Below are positions 1 to 6,170 of a stretch of 10,465 bases of DNA, piece after piece. The position numbers were made by a program, and so were the translations under genes. Below the pieces are notes generated by a model that had not been told where the DNA came from, did not search any database, and was given only the letters and a program-made list of their open reading frames with translations. How positions within the stretch are numbered: position 1 is the stretch's first letter; the number at the start of each line of letters is the position of its first letter. The DNA is from Thermoflexus sp. (GTDB lineage Bacteria > Chloroflexota > Anaerolineae > Thermoflexales > Thermoflexaceae): the NCBI RefSeq assembly GCF_034432235.1, contig NZ_DAOUCJ010000116.1:1-10465 (forward strand), given 5' to 3'.

Positions 1-151
1 CGGGGAGGAGTGCGCCCAGCACGGCAGCCCGAGCCACCACCAGCGGGCGCCGCGCCCACCAGACATGCAGTGTCGAGATGTGCCCGTGGCGGATGGCCTT
101 CTCGCGCCGCGCCTCGGCGGAGAGTTCTCGGAGAGGGAGCAGGGTTTCTAT
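1..151 (-). CDS. DUF1156-family DNA methylase, N-terminal fragment (runs off window edge)
   Basis: Reading the minus strand from 151 downward gives about 50 residues, beginning IETLLPLRELSAEARREK and continuing AIRHGHISTLHVWWARRPL. The REK-x-IRHGH-x-STLH-x-WWARRPL pattern is the hallmark of the DUF1156 N-terminus found in adenine-specific DNA methylases (COG1743 type). The catalytic part would lie beyond base 1. The frame is open from about 220, after a TGA at 221-223, but I find no ATG, GTG or TTG in it before the conserved block; the codon where an initiator Met would be expected (155-157) reads CTT. The gene either uses an unusual start, was fused to something upstream, or lost its start in the deletion suggested for the preceding AlbA_2 remnant. 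It follows the helicase on the same strand, so it is probably in the same operon. Family assignment is fairly sure; whether it is functional is unknown. Confidence 0.65.
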   Translation of the reverse strand, partial: METLLPLRELSAEARREKAIRHGHISTLHVWWARRPLVVARAAVLGALLP

Positions 152-315
152 TGTAAGAGCCTGGAAGCCTGAGCGGTCGTCAGGCTTCGCTCCTGCCAGA
201 GGGCATTGAGGCGGACGATGTCATCGTCTGACAGTTGGCGTTGCTTCTCGCCCTTGAACTCCACATCCAAGTTTTCGCCCTGCTGGATGATTTGGCGAAG
301 CCGTTCAGGATTCAT
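148..315 (-). pseudogene. AlbA_2 / Schlafen-type ATP-binding protein remnant, 55 codons
   Basis: The ORF starts with an ATG that overlaps the TGA of the helicase gene (ATGA at 312-315), the usual sign of translational coupling. The first 34 residues (motif ENLDVEFKGEKQRQLSDDDI) match the start of AlbA_2 domains, where a short helix and an (L/V)EFK strand precede the nucleotide-binding core. After Val34 the sequence jumps directly to NALWQERSLTTAQASRLL, which looks like the recognition part of the winged helix usually found near the C-terminus of AlbA_2 regulators, and then stops at TAG. AlbA_2 proteins are normally several hundred residues long, so the core and most of the tail are missing. 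The simplest reading is an internal deletion plus truncation. It could instead be a real short peptide that couples helicase translation to the downstream methylase. Confidence 0.55.
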
Positions 316-3300
316 CCCCGCGTCACCTCTTTCCAGTCGTATACAACAATTTTAATCACACCCGTGACAGGTTGCGCTTTCAGGTAAGCGGTGGGATTTT
401 GGATGATGTGCAACTTAGGTTCGGTCAGGGCGTTCTCCACCGCGTAGACCCAATAAGCGTCCTGCAGGCGCTCGGCCATCTGCCATTCGTGGGGCGTGAG
501 CTCCAGGGGACCCGTGGTCGTGAAGGCCTTGACCTCGATGTAGCGCGTCCCCTCCGGCCCGTGGGAGACGATGTCGTAGCCGAGGAACTGTGCGCTCACA
601 TCCCGGGGCTCGCGCCCCTGCTGGCGCTCATAGTCCATCGCCGCCCGCATGCCGGCCGCCTCCACCCGACGCTTGAGCTCCTCCTCGGGCGGGAGGGGCT
701 GCTCCACCGCGCCCTCCGGCGGCGCTGCCGGCGGGGAGGGCGGTTTGGGCACGATGAGGGCGACGGCCTCCAGCTCTGGCTCCAGGACCAGGATGTCCCG
801 CTCCTTTTCCAGCTCCTCGAGGCGCTTTTTCTTTTCATCCAGGAGTTCTTTCAGGCGCTGCTCCTCCTGGCGGATGGCGGCCTCCATGTCCTCGCCGGCC
901 TCGCGGCGGCGGTGGTAGTCCCAGAGCTTCTCCTGGGATTCCCGGATGAGCTGTGCATAGGAGGCTTCCAGCCAGCGTTTCTTGATGGCGCTCTCCCGCT
1001 CGCGCCGCGCCCGAGCTTCCGCCTGCACCGCGCTCAGCTGATCCCGCACGCGCCGCTGGACCCGCTCGCCGGCCTCCCGCAGGATGGCCGGCAGGTCCTC
1101 CGGCAGGGGGCTGCCCTTCGGGAGGGGATCCGGCTCCTCCAGCTCCCAGAGCACGCGCGGGTCGACCGTCCGGATCTCGCCGCTGGGGAGATCGTGGAAG
1201 AGGGCGATGAGGCGCTCCAGGACCGGCCGGCCATGGCCGTCCTGCAGCCGCGCCCGATACAGCCAGAGGATCCCATGGCGCCCTTTCTCATCCACAAGGA
1301 TCGCCCGGACCGGACGCTCCCGCGAGAGGAAGTGGTCCGCCAAGGCGTCCAGGAGGGGGTGGCCGGGGGCGAGGAACTCGGCGTCGGCGCGGCGGGCGAT
1401 CTCCCGTTCGAAGGCCACCCGCAGGCCCCGCGCGAAGGCCTCGTTCAGCAAGCCGTGCTGCTTGAGGAACTCCCGGGGGACGCTGAGGCGGAAGACCTTG
1501 GGATGACGCCGGTCCTCGGCGAACTGTCCGCCGACGGTTCGCACGGCCAGGCGGGTGAAGCGCTCGACATCCCAGGGGACAAGCCGCCACAGGAGCGAAT
1601 CGGCCGCGTCCTTCCGGACGGCGGAGAGATCGATGTGGTGGCCGGCCAGGGCGTTCTCCTCCAGGGTCCGGCGGAACTCCTCCAGGCGCGCCTCCAGATC
1701 CACATCGAGGACCCGCTCCAGCTGGGGCTCCTCCCCCTTGAGGATGGCCTGCATGATGAGCTCCTCCAGGCGGACGCCTTCCAGCAGGGCGCCGAGGACG
1801 TCGTAGACGGTGTCGCCCAGGCGCTGGCGCATCCGCTCCAGCTTCTCCATGAGGCGCTGGAGCACGTGGCCCTCGCGGGTCTCCGGGTAGAGCATATTGA
1901 AGACGTAACAATCCCGCTTCTGACCGTAACGGTGGATGCGCCCCATGCGCTGTTCCAGACGGTTGGGGTTCCAGGGGAGGTCGTAGTTGATCATCAGGCG
2001 GCAGAACTGGAGGTTGAGGCCCTCGCCGGCGGCGTCGGTGGCGACCATGACCTGGACCTCATCCCGGAAGCGGCGCTCCTGGTCGATGCGGGCCTGGAGG
2101 TTCATCTGGCCGTGGATGATGGCGCAGGGGAAGCCCCACTCCCGGAACCGGCGCTCCAGGGCGCTTAAGGTGTCTTTGAACTCGGTGAAGATCAAGAGCT
2201 TCTCGTCGGGGTTGTGGCGGAGGTGCGCTTCCACCACCCGCCGCAGCTCCTGGGCCTTGGCCTCCTCCCCGGCCTTTTCGGCCTCCAGGGCCAGGCGGAT
2301 GAGCTGGTCCAGCTCCTCCAGCTCTTCCCGCAGCTCCTCCGGCGTTTGGGCGGCGGTGATCCCCTCCAGCCGCTCCTGGAAGCTCTCCCATTCCCCCGCG
2401 GTCATCTCCGCCAGATCCTGCGGGGTCTCCTCATCCCACTCCGGCAGCTCCTCTTCCTGCAGGCGGCGCTCCCACTCCCGGAGGAGGATCTGCAGCTTGG
2501 CCTTGCGGCGGCGCAGCGACTCCCGCACCGCGAAGAGGCTGGAGGACAGGCGGCGCTGCAGCACGGTGAGGGCCAGGGCCACGTTGCGGCTGCGCCGGTC
2601 GGTCTTGCCGGAGACGGCGGCATACCAGCGGCGCACGTAGGCGGTGACCGCCTCATACAAGCGCCTCTCCGTCTCGGTGAGGGAGACGCCGATGCTTTTG
2701 ACCTCCCGCCGGCGGAAGAGAGGTCTTCCTTCCAGATCCGTGACCTGCTCTTTGGTGCGGCGCAACACGAAAGGAAGCCCTTCGGACCGGGCGGCCTGCT
2801 TGAGCTGCTCCGGATCGGCGAAGAGGCGGGGCTCCAGGAGGCTCAGCAGCAGGAAGTAGGCGTGGTCATCGCCTTTATGGGGCGTGGCGGTGAGGAAGAG
2901 CATGTGGGTGGTCCGGGCGGCCAGGGCCTCGCCCAGCTGGTAGCGCTTGGTCTTGTCGATCTTCTGCCCGTAGCGGGTGGCGGAGAACTTGTGCGCCTCG
3001 TCCACGATCACCAGGTCCCAGCGCTGGCGGGCCAGGACCTCCCGGACATCCTCCCGTCGGGCCAGGTCCATGGAGACCAGCACCTGGGGGTTGCGGTCGA
3101 AAAAGTCGGTGGAGTAGAGGCTGTTCAGGATATCACGGCGCAGGGGGACGAAGTCCTCGCGGAACCAATCCTTCATCTCCCGCTGCCACTGATCCTGCAG
3201 GTGGGCGGGCACCACCAGGAGGGTGCGGTGGACCACCCCACGGGCCTTGAGCTCTTTGAGCACGAGGCCCGCCATGATGGTCTTGCCCAGGCCGGGGTCG

Positions 3301-3683
3301 TCCGCCAGGAGGAAGCGGATGCGGGACATCGGGAGGATGTGGCGGTAAACGGCGTCCACCTGATGGGGCAGGAGGTCCACCTGGGTGACGCTGACGGCGT
3401 AGTGGGGGTCGAAGGCATGGGCCAAGCGCATGCGAAGGGCCTCGGCGAAGAGCAGGAAAACGTCGCGGGGGATGGCGCCGGAGGCGAAATCCTCCCAGAG
3501 GGCGGGGATCCGGCGCACCCGACGGGCGAGCTCCTCCCGGCCCAGGACCAGTATCTCCGCCCGCCTGGAGGGGTAGAAAACGACTCCTACCACCAGGTGG
3601 GCCCCCTCGTCTTCGAGCCTGAAGATCTCGGCCTCCTCGGGGAAGGGCTCGATCCGCACGCGATCGCCGACGCGAAGCTCCAT
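312..3683 (-). CDS. SNF2-family DEAD/DEAH helicase with C-terminal DUF3883 domain (defence-associated)
   Basis: This 1123-residue protein is a double-stranded DNA translocase of the SNF2/RapA-like superfamily 2. Visible motifs are the Q-like LLPHQ at 104-108, Walker A DDPGLGKT at 128-135, DEAH at 228-231, LTATPHKG at 264-271, and the C-terminal lobe with VATDAAGEGLNLQ at 547-559 and RLEQRMGRIHRYGQ at 575-588. A long charged coiled coil follows at about 880-975, then a Pro-rich linker. Residues from about 1004 to the end resemble DUF3883, with a GYDI...IEVKA core (D1037, E1050, K1052) like the PD-(D/E)xK nuclease fold. The start is supported by a GGAGG four bases upstream of ATG. Such helicases occur in defence loci; DrmD of class 1 DISARM is of this general type. 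The DUF1156 methylase just downstream supports a restriction-like or DISARM-like role. The family is secure; the system assignment is inference, because no drmA, drmB or drmC is visible. Confidence 0.93.
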   Translation of the reverse strand: MELRVGDRVRIEPFPEEAEIFRLEDEGAHLVVGVVFYPSRRAEILVLGREELARRVRRIPALWEDFASGAIPRDVFLLFAEALRMRLAHAFDPHYAVSVTQVDLLPHQVDAVYRHILPMSRIRFLLADDPGLGKTIMAGLVLKELKARGVVHRTLLVVPAHLQDQWQREMKDWFREDFVPLRRDILNSLYSTDFFDRNPQVLVSMDLARREDVREVLARQRWDLVIVDEAHKFSATRYGQKIDKTKRYQLGEALAARTTHMLFLTATPHKGDDHAYFLLLSLLEPRLFADPEQLKQAARSEGLPFVLRRTKEQVTDLEGRPLFRRREVKSIGVSLTETERRLYEAVTAYVRRWYAAVSGKTDRRSRNVALALTVLQRRLSSSLFAVRESLRRRKAKLQILLREWERRLQEEELPEWDEETPQDLAEMTAGEWESFQERLEGITAAQTPEELREELEELDQLIRLALEAEKAGEEAKAQELRRVVEAHLRHNPDEKLLIFTEFKDTLSALERRFREWGFPCAIIHGQMNLQARIDQERRFRDEVQVMVATDAAGEGLNLQFCRLMINYDLPWNPNRLEQRMGRIHRYGQKRDCYVFNMLYPETREGHVLQRLMEKLERMRQRLGDTVYDVLGALLEGVRLEELIMQAILKGEEPQLERVLDVDLEARLEEFRRTLEENALAGHHIDLSAVRKDAADSLLWRLVPWDVERFTRLAVRTVGGQFAEDRRHPKVFRLSVPREFLKQHGLLNEAFARGLRVAFEREIARRADAEFLAPGHPLLDALADHFLSRERPVRAILVDEKGRHGILWLYRARLQDGHGRPVLERLIALFHDLPSGEIRTVDPRVLWELEEPDPLPKGSPLPEDLPAILREAGERVQRRVRDQLSAVQAEARARRERESAIKKRWLEASYAQLIRESQEKLWDYHRRREAGEDMEAAIRQEEQRLKELLDEKKKRLEELEKERDILVLEPELEAVALIVPKPPSPPAAPPEGAVEQPLPPEEELKRRVEAAGMRAAMDYERQQGREPRDVSAQFLGYDIVSHGPEGTRYIEVKAFTTTGPLELTPHEWQMAERLQDAYWVYAVENALTEPKLHIIQNPTAYLKAQPVTGVIKIVVYDWKEVTRG

Positions 3684-3841
3684 GGTCCCTCCGGGCCAGC
3701 GGGGCGATCCGGCGGGGCTGCTGGGCCGGCGCCCCTTCGAGCTTCGAAGGCAGGCGTTTCCCCTTTTTCAGGCGCCCCTCCGCCCCGCGCTGCCGCCTCG
3801 CCGGTCCAGCCACCGGGCGAGGCGCTTTTCGGTTGGAAGCC
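3684..3841 (-). other. helicase leader region with two inverted repeats
   Basis: No convincing gene is present here. A 9-bp inverted repeat (CGCCTCGCC at 3794-3802, GGCGAGGCG at 3816-3824) and a 7-bp one with a three-base loop (CCTTCGA at 3734-3740, TCGAAGG at 3744-3750) would fold in the helicase leader. Neither is followed by a T run on the minus strand, so they are not ordinary terminators for that direction. On the plus strand the first is followed by TTTT (3826-3829), but there is no plus-strand gene for it to terminate. A basic, low-complexity reading frame starts at 3843 on the minus strand but runs out of frame into the helicase, and I do not believe it is a gene. Confidence 0.4.
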
Positions 3842-3870
3842 ATGGTAAATTCAGCGAGCTCCGGTAGCAA
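3842..3870 (-). promoter_or_regulatory. candidate sigma-70 promoter for the helicase operon
   Basis: On the minus strand TTGCTA (3870-3865) and TACCAT (3847-3842) are separated by 17 bases; each matches 4 of 6 consensus positions. It is the best pair I see upstream of the helicase and would give a 5' leader of about 150 bases. The -35 lies inside a hairpin that overlaps the end of the preceding broken gene. Confidence 0.35.
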
Positions 3871-3892
3871 GGTCCCTCGGGCCGCTACCCGG
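3861..3892 (-). repeat. hairpin at the end of the frameshifted gene
   Basis: CCGGTAGC (3861-3868) pairs with GCTACCCGG (3884-3892) with one bulged base, and the interior can form a further short stem (GGTCC with GGGCC). It covers the TAG stop at 3885-3887 of the preceding broken gene and includes part of the candidate -35 of the helicase promoter. No T run follows on the minus strand. It could be a factor-independent stop of low efficiency, a 3'-end protection element or a protein-binding site. Confidence 0.4.
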
Positions 3893-4315
3893 ATCCGCAC
3901 CGCCCTTTCCACACGATCTCCCCCAGCCGCTCCGGCGGATAGAGGAGAACGGCCGCTTTCTCCCGGAGGTGGCGTGCGGATTTCTTTCGGCTCTCCAGAT
4001 ACCCGGAAAGCGCCTGCGCTGGATCCTCGCCTGAAGAGATCTCCAGGGAGCGCCCCAGCACGTCCACCCGCCGCCCGAGGCCCCAAAACCCTGGCGTCCG
4101 GCCGAACCGCGAGGGACCAAAGTCACGCCGGGCATGCCAGCGATAAGGAAAAGGCTGGCCGGGGATCTCCGCGAAGAAGAGCCAGACGTCGAAGTCTTTC
4201 ACCCCCGCCCATCCAGGTCGTGGCAGGCCGCCCCCTGACATAGCGCGATGGCCACCAGGCGCTCCCAATACGCCGCCCACCGCGGCTGATGCCGGATGAG
4301 ATCCTCCAGGGCCCT
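3885..4315 (-). pseudogene. unknown protein, broken by a one-base frameshift in a G run
   Basis: Two reading frames together give one sensible protein. The first part reads ALEDLIRHQPRWAAYWERL...CHDLDGRG from about 4312 to 4204, then hits TGA. The second part, in another frame from about 4202 to the TAG at 3885-3887, reads VKDFDVWLFFAEIPGQPF...RWHARRDFGPSRFGR and ends ...LYPPERLGEIVWKG. Adding one G to the five-G tract (minus strand, 4206-4202) joins them as ...DGRGVKDFDVW.... The frame also lacks an ATG, GTG or TTG at its head: it follows the TGA of the preceding gene (4316-4318) in the same frame, and the first possible initiator is a CTG at 4309. I recall conserved hypothetical proteins with the KDFDVW...PYRW...DFGPSRFGR pattern, but know no function. 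It may be a true pseudogene, or a sequencing error may explain the frameshift though not the missing start. Confidence 0.6.
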
Positions 4316-4735
4316 TCAGGCGATCTCCGCCTCCGGCAGCCCCTTCAGGAAATCCCGGATGGGCATCACCCGGCCCCTCCGGCGGCACGGATAGACCTCG
4401 GCCGGGAAGCCGTCCTCGCCCCGATAGACCAGGAGGGCCGGCACCTCCCGGCCGAAATCAGGCCCATATCCGCGCCGGCGGGAGCCAAAGATCCTGCGAA
4501 TCTCAAAGCGGCCCCTCACCGCCGCCATAGCAGCCTGCTCGTAGAGCGCCCTCCGCTCCGCCTCGCCCCGCCTCGAAAGATCCACCTCCTCCACCTCGAT
4601 CCCATGCTGTCGGGCCCGCTCCAGCAGGCCCGGAACTTCCTCCAGGCCCGCGTTCGCCTCTCCCGAAAATGGAACGGCCTCCGAGGAGAAGCAGTAGACC
4701 AACCGGCGGATCGGATCCGGACGCTTCGCGTCCAT
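4316..4735 (-). CDS. conserved-looking hypothetical protein, 139 residues
   Basis: The start is well supported: AGGAGG lies five bases before the ATG at 4735. The protein has an N-terminal strand (RLVYCF, 11-16), a helix and strand ending IEVEEVDLS (46-54), and a more distinctive second half: IRRIFGSRRRGYGPDFGREV (79-98), PALLVYRGE (99-107), then EVYPCRRRGRVMPIRDFLKGL. The alternating strand-helix layout ending in a PALLVY strand resembles a small thioredoxin-like or alpha/beta fold, but there is no CxxC motif. I do not recognise a function. It is followed in the same frame, immediately after its stop, by the frameshifted ORF at 3885-4315, so the two are probably a functional pair. The codon pattern and ribosome site suggest it is expressed. 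Confidence 0.75.
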   Translation of the reverse strand: MDAKRPDPIRRLVYCFSSEAVPFSGEANAGLEEVPGLLERARQHGIEVEEVDLSRRGEAERRALYEQAAMAAVRGRFEIRRIFGSRRRGYGPDFGREVPALLVYRGEDGFPAEVYPCRRRGRVMPIRDFLKGLPEAEIA

Positions 4736-4747
4736 TTCCCCCTCCTC

Positions 4748-4880
4748 TCACCGCTCACACCCGATCCCGTCCTTATCCCCATCGAAGCGATGCGGATCCC
4801 CGTAGCGATGGTCCACCGGGAAGTTGCGGACCCCTGTGTCTTGCGAGGATGCGAGGATAGCCCAGCGCCTGTCATCGCCG
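4748..4880 (-). pseudogene. Excalibur (calcium-binding) domain remnant
   Basis: Between the acetyltransferase stop and the next start, the minus strand reads RNFPVDHRYGDPHRF then DGDKDGIGCER and TGA (4750-4748). The DP-H-x-(F/L)-D-x-D-x-D-G-x-x-C-E pattern is typical of Excalibur domains, calcium-binding modules usually at the C-terminus of secreted proteins or nucleases. Only the last 30 or so residues are recognisable. Upstream, the frame meets a TGA inside the end of the acetyltransferase gene and has no plausible start. It is therefore a leftover tail whose body has been replaced by, or deleted next to, the acetyltransferase gene. It also holds the ribosome site region for the following gene. 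Confidence 0.6.
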
Positions 4881-5417
4881 GATCAGAATATGAAGATCCC
4901 TCCATCCATATCCCAGCTGCCGAAGTCGGGCCCCTCCGATTTCCATCCAACCCGTTCGAACGAGTTCGCCGCCCAATTGCTCGTAGAACCGGCGGGCCGG
5001 GTTCGCTTCGAGCACCCAGACCAGGAGCGTATCGATGCCATCTCGGAGAAGTTCCCTTGCGCATATGCTCATCAACCGCCGATCGATGCCCTGTCGTTGA
5101 TGCTCAGGCAGCACATAGATCGCGTAGACCTCCCCCCGGTATACCTCATCTCCAGTGCGCTCGGGGCCCGCGGCAGCGAAGCCCACGATCTGCGCCTGAT
5201 CTTCCGCTACCAGAATGAACTGGCCGGGCGCCGGATGCGCCAGCGTCCGTCGCCAGCGGGGAGCATCCTCCTCCGGGGAGAGCTGGGCCAGGTATTCCGC
5301 GGGGACGATCCCGGCATACTGCGCCTTCCACGTGATCACCCGAACTCGCGCGATCCCCAGCGCGTCCTCGGGGACAGCCCTCCGAATGCGGACCCGTGAG
5401 CGATTGGCCTGCTCCAT
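4872..5417 (-). CDS. GNAT-family N-acetyltransferase with altered acetyl-CoA loop
   Basis: This 181-residue protein is a GCN5-related acetyltransferase, which moves an acetyl group from acetyl-CoA to an amine. The order is VRIRRAVPEDALGIARV (9-25, first strand and helix), WKAQYAGIVPAEYLAQL (30-46, typical of the branch acting on small molecules or protein N-termini), FILVAEDQAQIVGFAA (67-82), EVYAIYVLPEHQRQGI (96-111, motif A) and ANPARRFYEQLGGELV (138-153, motif B). The usual pyrophosphate loop Q/R-x-x-G-x-G/A reads Q107-R-Q-G110-I-D112, so the last Gly or Ala is Asp; this may weaken acetyl-CoA binding. GGAGGA lies about five bases upstream of the ATG. The substrate cannot be told from the sequence. 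It is probably cotranscribed with the upstream deaminase-like gene, 108 bases away. Confidence 0.88.
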   Translation of the reverse strand: MEQANRSRVRIRRAVPEDALGIARVRVITWKAQYAGIVPAEYLAQLSPEEDAPRWRRTLAHPAPGQFILVAEDQAQIVGFAAAGPERTGDEVYRGEVYAIYVLPEHQRQGIDRRLMSICARELLRDGIDTLLVWVLEANPARRFYEQLGGELVRTGWMEIGGARLRQLGYGWRDLHILIRR

Positions 5418-5525
5418 CCAAGTCCTCCATTTTTGAGGAGATGCGCGGCCTGGCCGGGGCGAACCTCGAATTCTCCAATGCAGGGGGTTCGATCCGCATC
5501 GACCTGCCCCTGACCGGTCCCAGAC

Positions 5526-5972
5526 TTACCTCCCTGGGAATGGGGAACCGCTTGGGGCGTTTGGGGGCCGAGACGAAACGGTGCGCGTGTATTTGTTCGG
5601 CAACAGGGCGGCTATGGGGACGGCTTCCTCTCCGTGTTTCCCCGGGACGATGACCATTGCTGCGGGGGCGTAATCGGATATCAGCTCGCGGCACATCCCG
5701 CACGGAGGCACAACCTCTCCATGGCGATTCACCGCCACGATGGACTCGATGTCTGTATCGCCCGCAGCCGCCGCCATGCCGATGGCGATCGCTTCGGCGC
5801 AAACGGCGATACGGCCCACGGTGGCCTCCAGATGGACCGCCGAGAAGATCTTCCCCGAGCGCGTCCGCAACGCACAGCCGACGTGATGCCGCCCTTGTTG
5901 AAAGCGCAGCGCGATGATCCGCCGCGCTGCTTCGATCAAAGCCCGGTCATCCTCGGATAGCGGCGTGGCCAC
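5526..5972 (-). CDS. cytidine deaminase-like zinc hydrolase
   Basis: The 148-residue product has the zinc site of the cytidine deaminase superfamily: C58-A-E60 (zinc ligand and catalytic glutamate) and P90-C91-G-M-C94 (two zinc ligands). The all-cysteine site and length fit tetrameric cytidine deaminases, which convert cytidine or deoxycytidine to uridine or deoxyuridine in pyrimidine salvage. The match is not classical: the ribose-binding N-x-E before the site reads H47-L-E49, and CAER reads CAEA, as in some blasticidin-S-deaminase-like or uncharacterised members. The substrate is therefore open. The last 20 residues are Ser/Pro-rich and not part of the fold. The start is GTG at 5972, supported by AGGAGG (5983-5978) five bases upstream. 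It is probably the first gene of the small minus-strand cluster, or the second after the GlsB-type gene. Confidence 0.88.
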   Translation of the reverse strand: MATPLSEDDRALIEAARRIIALRFQQGRHHVGCALRTRSGKIFSAVHLEATVGRIAVCAEAIAIGMAAAAGDTDIESIVAVNRHGEVVPPCGMCRELISDYAPAAMVIVPGKHGEEAVPIAALLPNKYTRTVSSRPPNAPSGSPFPGR

Positions 5973-5989
5973 CAGAACCTCCTCTGAAA

Positions 5990-6073
5990 TGCCCTAAGAC
6001 AAACACGAAAGGGCAGGACATCCACCAGCCCATGGAGTCTTCATGCTCCAACGCTCGGCCGGATGCCCTGCCC
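5990..6073 (-). other. long structured hairpin between membrane-protein gene and deaminase gene; possible terminator or leader element
   Basis: The arms at 6061-6073 and 6011-6023 form a 13-bp stem (one G-U pair in RNA). Inside it UGGAG (minus, 6050-6046) pairs with CUCCA (6037-6033), and GGCC can pair with GGCU, giving a long hairpin with internal loops. On the minus strand the outer stem is followed by TTTCGTGTTTGTCTTA, T-rich but interrupted. A second, overlapping 6-bp stem (AGGGCA 6010-6015 with TGCCCT 5990-5995) competes for the same bases and ends seven bases before the AGGAGG of the deaminase gene. It may be an imperfect terminator of the upstream gene or a structured leader of the deaminase gene. 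I match it to no known riboswitch. Confidence 0.5.
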
Positions 6074-6170
6074 CTGGGATCCCTGGAGCCGTCAGGCGGT
6101 CCGCTGCCCTGGGGCCTTAGGGTCGTCCTCTTCGGAATGTCCCAGCCATGACGTCCCTGCCTCCGCTGGA

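Noticed and set aside
148..160. Programmed -1 frameshift joining the AlbA_2 remnant to the methylase
   Set aside because: The bases before the stop (CTC TTA CAA TAG) are not a recognised slippery heptamer and no stimulatory structure is evident; deletion is simpler.
372..2168. Long plus-strand open frames opposite the helicase gene (also 2214-3848)
   Set aside because: They are mirror frames of a GC-rich gene. The minus-strand protein has complete helicase motifs; the plus frames show only biased composition.
5480..5525. A T-arm-like GGTTCGATCC on the plus strand, suggesting a tRNA
   Set aside because: The flanking bases do not pair as a T stem and no acceptor, D or anticodon arms can be found.
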